Below, piece by piece: positions 5,815 to 7,996 of a DNA stretch of 7,996 nucleotides. The stretch's first letter is position 1. The number at the start of each line of letters is the position of its first letter. Source of the stretch: Rodentibacter caecimuris (GTDB lineage: Bacteria > Pseudomonadota > Gammaproteobacteria > Enterobacterales > Pasteurellaceae); the NCBI RefSeq assembly GCF_024622045.1, contig NZ_JANKBP010000027.1; one strand, written 5' to 3'. A program made the position numbers and the translations under genes. The notes below the pieces were generated by a model, which made no database searches, was not told the DNA's origin, and saw only the letters and a list, made by a program, of their open reading frames with translations.

Positions 5815-6021
5815 ATGAACAATATTGCAAAAATCCGCAATCAAATTGGTGTAACTCAAACTCAATTGGCGAGCAGTATTGGCTGGAGTCAACCAAGAAT
5901 TGCAAATTACGAAACAGGAACCCGTAAGCCATCGTTGGCTGTAGCGAGACAAATCATTGTTGCACTAAACACTTTGGGTGCGAATGTCTCTCTTGACGAT
6001 GTTTTCCCTGTTAAAAACTAA
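5815..6021 (+). CDS. cro: Cro-like XRE repressor, 68 aa
   Basis: A single helix-turn-helix protein, the small partner of CI. Residues 3-55 form the XRE fold (IGVTQTQLASSIG, then WSQPRIANYETGTRKPS). The recognition helix QPRIANYE is identical to that of CI, which argues for shared operators and a lambda-like lytic switch. I prefer the ATG at 5815 because GGAA stands 7 nt upstream; an in-frame ATG at 5803 would add four residues (MEIY) but has no ribosome site and lies only about 14 nt from the predicted transcript start. It is transcribed divergently from cI and is the first gene of the rightward operon. Its length is typical of phage Cro proteins. Confidence 0.9.
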   Translation: MNNIAKIRNQIGVTQTQLASSIGWSQPRIANYETGTRKPSLAVARQIIVALNTLGANVSLDDVFPVKN

Positions 6022-6069
6022 TTTACCCGATTTCCCCCAAATGAAAACCATAAAAACAAGGCAAAAATT

Positions 6070-6513
6070 ATGGCGATGAAGAAAACCATTATTGAGATGA
6101 TTGAAAAATGTGCGGGCGGTAAATCAGCCGTGGCGAGCTTTCTTGGCTTGAACGAAACGCAGTTAAACAACCGCCTATACCAAACCAAAGGACAACGCTT
6201 TACCAATGAAGAATTGTTAGCGATTCAGCAAGAGTATGGCTTAACGGATTTTACCGATGAGATTTGCAGACTCTCCGGCGGTCGGTTTGTGCCGAATGTA
6301 GCAACGGACGAATTAGACAATGCGGAGTTATCTTTCTTGCAGATTCAAGAATTATCTGCACGCGGATTACTTTACAAAATCTTAGAGCAGGCATTGCAAG
6401 ACGGTGAAATTACCTCACACGAGGAAGATAAAATCCGTCAAGCCTTGAGCAAGCATTTATCAGCGACACAGCTTTCGATTGAGAGTGTGATTTTACTGAA
6501 TAAGAGGCAATAA
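6070..6513 (+). CDS. YmfL/CII-like phage regulator
   Basis: This 147-residue protein has an N-terminal DNA-binding region (residues 5-60): KTIIEMIEKCAGGKSAVASF, a turn at LGLNETQLNNRLYQ, then GQRFTNEELLAIQQEYG. Next comes LSGGRFVP (72-79) and a helical C-terminal part. The GG-x-AVAxxLGxxxxxLxNRLYQxKGxRF pattern and the later SGGxFV fit the YmfL/CP76 group of phage regulators that occupy the cII position. Such proteins are thought to control lysogenic establishment or early transcription, but the target promoter is not identifiable here. The ATG at 6070 follows AAGG at about 8 nt; an alternative ATG lies six bases later. It is the second gene of the rightward operon, 48 nt after cro, and its stop overlaps the next start as TAAATG. 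Confidence 0.8.
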   Translation: MAMKKTIIEMIEKCAGGKSAVASFLGLNETQLNNRLYQTKGQRFTNEELLAIQQEYGLTDFTDEICRLSGGRFVPNVATDELDNAELSFLQIQELSARGLLYKILEQALQDGEITSHEEDKIRQALSKHLSATQLSIESVILLNKRQ

Positions 6514-6576
6514 ATGAACGCTGAAGATTTCATTATCAAACACATTCGCAACCAACTGATTCAGGGGGGGGGCTGA
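6514..6576 (+). pseudogene. 5' part of a small gene cut by a G9 tract
   Basis: The frame starts right after the CII-like gene and gives MNAEDFIIKHIRNQLIQGGG before a TGA at 6574-6576. The last codons are read through a run of nine Gs. With one G fewer, or two more, this frame joins the downstream one to give a single 67- to 68-residue protein. The helical FIIKHIRNQLIQ start and the later helical part look like halves of one domain, so I regard the present state as frame-disrupted or switched off. A sequencing or assembly error in the homopolymer is the main alternative. Confidence 0.6.
6564..6572 (+). repeat. Poly-G tract of nine bases
   Basis: Nine consecutive Gs lie inside an open frame. 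Such tracts change length by slippage and are the usual basis of phase-variable genes in Pasteurellaceae and Neisseriaceae. Here the tract also lies 5 nt before an ATG, so it could double as the ribosome site of the downstream frame. Confidence 0.9.
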
Positions 6577-6577
6577 T

Positions 6578-6718
6578 ATGGTTTCGGTCAATCAGGCAAC
6601 CGAGATGTGTTTACAAGAATATCGACGCCGTAGCACGTTTAAACCGGACGTTATGACGTATTTGTTGGATAAGGCGAAACGGTTTATTGGCAATAAAAAC
6701 CGTCGAAATAAAGTTTAA
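6578..6718 (+). CDS. Small basic protein, 46 aa, or 3' part of split gene
   Basis: The frame reads MVSVNQATEMCLQEYRRRST and continues FKPDVMTYLLDKAKRFIGNK to a basic tail. It is helical and positively charged, especially in the last dozen residues; the family is not recognised. The ATG at 6578 is one base after the upstream TGA, and the G9 run gives it a strong if odd ribosome site, so translation by coupling is possible. Alternatively this is the C-terminal two-thirds of a 67-residue protein whose N-terminus is encoded at 6514-6576. It lies between the CII-like regulator and the HTH gene in the early-right operon. A leftward-type hairpin follows at 6726-6749. Confidence 0.6.
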   Translation: MVSVNQATEMCLQEYRRRSTFKPDVMTYLLDKAKRFIGNKNRRNKV

Positions 6719-6725
6719 ACCCAAT

Positions 6726-6749
6726 AAAAAACCACGGCGGCAACCGTGG
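6726..6749 (-). terminator. Terminator-like hairpin facing leftward
   Basis: The stem CCACGG/CCGTGG (6732-6737 with 6744-6749) has a 6-nt loop. On the minus strand it is followed by six Ts (6731-6726), the form of an intrinsic terminator, although no leftward gene is seen nearby. On the plus strand the A-run precedes the stem and only CTAATT follows, so rightward termination should be weak. It may block antisense transcription toward cro. Confidence 0.55.
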
Positions 6750-6769
6750 CTAATTAGGAATGTATATAC

Positions 6770-7018
6770 ATGGAAAATACTAATTTAAACGAGAAATCAA
6801 GTCAATCCCAAAATGCACAAATTTTAGCATTTATGCAAAACGGCGGAAAAATCACTTCACTTATGGCGTTAGATTTATTCGGTTGTATGCGTTTATCTGC
6901 GCGGATTTTGGATTTACGCAATAACGGCTATCACATTTACTCAAAAACCATTAAAGACCCTAAAAGCGGTAAGCGATTCAGCCAGTATTTTATGGAGACA
7001 CGCAATGGAACGATTTAA
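6770..7018 (+). CDS. Helix-turn-helix phage protein, 82 aa
   Basis: After a polar N-terminus the protein shows one small DNA-binding-like domain (residues 15-60): AQILAFMQNGGKITSLMALD, then LFGCMRLSARILDLRNNGY and HIYSKTIK. The pattern 'iTsxxAlxxfGcxRLsaRIxdLRxxGy' is typical of the small helix-turn-helix family common next to phage replication genes (HTH_39-like). Its target is unknown. The start at 6770 has AGGA about 11 nt upstream, which is rather far. The C-terminus overlaps the following 38-codon frame by 14 nt, as expected in a tightly packed early operon. Confidence 0.75.
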   Translation: MENTNLNEKSSQSQNAQILAFMQNGGKITSLMALDLFGCMRLSARILDLRNNGYHIYSKTIKDPKSGKRFSQYFMETRNGTI

Positions 7019-7121
7019 TCAACCAATCCGAATTGATGTGCTTTTAGCACTTTATTGGCAGAGAGTTTTATCTGTGAGATTAGCGGCGTTAGACAAGGAA
7101 ATTTTTGATGAAAGCCTCTGA
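7005..7121 (+). CDS. Small hypothetical protein, 38 aa
   Basis: The frame reads MERFNQPIRIDVLLALYWQR and continues VLSVRLAALDKEIFDESL. Its ATG has GGAG 7 nt upstream, inside the end of the HTH gene. Its 3' end overlaps the start of the replication gene by 14 nt. Overlap on both sides and a good ribosome site favour a real translated gene that may couple translation of the initiator. The sequence is helical with amphipathic character; no family is recognised. Confidence 0.5.
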   Translation: MERFNQPIRIDVLLALYWQRVLSVRLAALDKEIFDESL

Positions 7122-7977
7122 ATCATTACGTTTAATCGGTCAGCCTATTGCTTATTACAAAGGGCTAACAAAAGTGTTCGGCGGGGTTACGGCGACGATT
7201 TTATTTTCGCAATTATATTACTGGAGCGATAAAACCGATAATCCGTTAGGTGTGTATAAAACCCTTGATGAACTGATGGACGAAACAGGATTAACCGAGC
7301 GTGAATTGCGTTCTGCCCGTGAGAAATTACGTTCACTTGGGGTGGTAGTTGAGACCAATAAACGATTAGAACACCGCCTGTATTTCCGAATTGATTTTGA
7401 TGTATTTGATGATTTGGTTGCCTCATTTCGGGAACAGTCAAATTGTCATTTCGCCAATGAGCAAAGTGTCATTTCCCCAAATGACAAAACGTCATTTCGG
7501 GAACAGTCAAATTGTCATTTCGTTATTGATCAAGAGAATACATACACTAGATTACATACAAATAAAACCCCTTTATCCCCTTGCGGGGAATCGGCTAACG
7601 CCGACCCTGTGGATGAAATGGATTCGCAAAACGAATTTACTACGCCTGAAGAAAAAACAAAATCCGATTCGGTTGATTATGCCGGTATAGCGAAAGCCTA
7701 CAACCAAGCGGTTGAGGAATCCCAAACGCATTTATCGTTTGTGGCTAACCCTAATGCGCTCAGCGATAAACGCAAACGAGCTGTGAAAAAATTATCCACG
7801 GTGTTTAAAAAACGATTTGGTGATGGGAGTGCATCGGCAATTGGGGAATATTTTGCCGATTTCCTGAAGCAAGCCCCGCCGTTTTACTTTGGTGAAAATG
7901 ACCGTGGCTGGAAAGCCGATTTTGAATATTTACTTCGTGAAAGCACGTTAGACAAAGTTTTGGAAGGGAACCTGTAA
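7108..7977 (+). CDS. O-like replication initiator protein
   Basis: This 289-residue protein should bind the phage origin and recruit the helicase machinery, as lambda O does. Residues 20-95 form a winged-helix domain (VFGGVTATILFSQLYYWS, then TLDELMDETGLTERELRSAR and LRSLGVVVE). Residues ~105-180 are a low-complexity linker encoded by the iteron array, with SFREQSNCHF repeated at 106-115 and 129-138. The C-terminal part (180-289) ends in the motif GWKADFEYLLRESTLDKVLEG, common in phage replication proteins and probably the partner-binding region. I start at the ATG at 7108, since AAGGAA is about 8 nt upstream; the TTG one codon earlier is less likely. The stop overlaps the next ATG as TAATG, where a helicase loader or helicase gene is expected. 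Confidence 0.85.
   Translation: MKASESLRLIGQPIAYYKGLTKVFGGVTATILFSQLYYWSDKTDNPLGVYKTLDELMDETGLTERELRSAREKLRSLGVVVETNKRLEHRLYFRIDFDVFDDLVASFREQSNCHFANEQSVISPNDKTSFREQSNCHFVIDQENTYTRLHTNKTPLSPCGESANADPVDEMDSQNEFTTPEEKTKSDSVDYAGIAKAYNQAVEESQTHLSFVANPNALSDKRKRAVKKLSTVFKKRFGDGSASAIGEYFADFLKQAPPFYFGENDRGWKADFEYLLRESTLDKVLEGNL
7423..7574. other. Predicted phage origin: five 23-bp iterons and AT-rich stretch
   Basis: TCATTTC begins at 7423, 7446, 7469, 7492 and 7515, exactly 23 bp apart. Each is followed by a partly conserved tail ending in a CAA-type word, and units 1 and 4 are identical over all 23 bp. One reversed GTCATTT match lies at 7479-7485. Directly after the array is an AT-rich segment with repeated ACATAC words (about 7525-7570), suitable for strand opening. 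An iteron array inside the initiator gene next to an AT-rich region is the classical layout of a lambdoid origin. Confidence 0.8.
7576..7604. other. Two tandem tetraloop hairpins after the iterons
   Basis: TCCCC-TTGC-GGGGA (7576-7589) and TCGGC-TAAC-GCCGA (7591-7604) are two perfect 5-bp stems with 4-nt loops, one base apart. They lie just beyond the AT-rich part of the origin, inside the initiator gene. They could be single-strand initiation or pausing structures; no function is shown. Confidence 0.5.
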
Positions 7978-7996
7978 TGCAAAATATCAATTACGA
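7977..7996 (+). CDS. Start of next early gene, partial
   Basis: An ATG at 7977 overlaps the stop of the initiator gene as TAATG and opens MQNINY before the window ends. By synteny it would be a helicase loader or helicase (P/DnaC/DnaB type), but too little sequence is present to recognise it. Confidence 0.6.

Noticed and set aside
7423..7537. Iteron array considered as a CRISPR
   Set aside because: The period is only 23 bp with a 7-bp invariant core, no repeat-spacer pattern and no cas genes; it lies inside a coding sequence.
7187..7690. Other frames within the replication initiator gene
   Set aside because: Frames of 84 and 99 codons overlap the initiator; the 99-codon one arises from the iteron repeats being open in several frames.
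7705..7713. CAAGCGGTT resembling a Pasteurellaceae DNA uptake signal
   Set aside because: It differs from ACAAGCGGT-type signals at one position, stands alone and lies in coding sequence, so it may be chance.

Overview
The window looks like the immunity and early-replication region of a lambdoid temperate phage or prophage from a low-GC gammaproteobacterium. Pasteurellaceae (Mannheimia, Actinobacillus or Haemophilus type) is my best guess from overall protein style and base composition. No host gene, integrase or attachment site is present to prove it.

Layout from left to right. At 1-312 there is a leftward terminator, a large inverted repeat, and a rightward open frame (42-263) broken by one in-frame TAG. 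At 313-1065 two leftward genes form a small early-left operon: a very basic 82-residue protein followed by a 162-residue protein with a perfect 21-bp internal duplication. At 1066-1423 lies their long leader, with a boxA-like element and a near-consensus leftward promoter (pL-like, TTGACA-17-GATAAT). At 1656-4413 there is a leftward, AT-rich two-gene module with its own terminator. It encodes a Cap4/DUF4297-type PD-(D/E)XK nuclease followed by a Rad50/SMC-like ABC ATPase with a CPxC hook. At 4645-5683 are a DUF4298-type gene and the cI-like LexA-fold repressor, also leftward. At 5726-5782 the divergent pRM and pR promoters have directly abutting -35 boxes. Rightward from 5815 come cro, a YmfL/CII-like regulator, a small gene interrupted at a G9 tract, an HTH protein, a 38-residue ORF, an O-like replication initiator carrying an embedded iteron origin, and the first bases of the next gene.

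How it works together. CI and Cro share almost the same recognition helix and should compete for the same operators around pRM/pR. Leaving lysogeny would start rightward replication genes from pR and the leftward operon from the pL-like promoter, whose leader and first basic product suggest antitermination. The nuclease plus ATPase pair sits downstream of cI on the same strand, the position of rexAB in lambda. This is the expected place for a gene set expressed in the lysogen to exclude other phages, and it is the strongest candidate for a little-described defence system. Its architecture resembles Lamassu and ABC-three-component systems, but only two genes are visible.

Other points worth attention are the five TCATTTC iterons at exact 23-bp spacing inside the initiator gene, the G9 tract that separates two halves of a coherent small protein, and the direct repeats that bracket the DUF4298 gene like a cassette.
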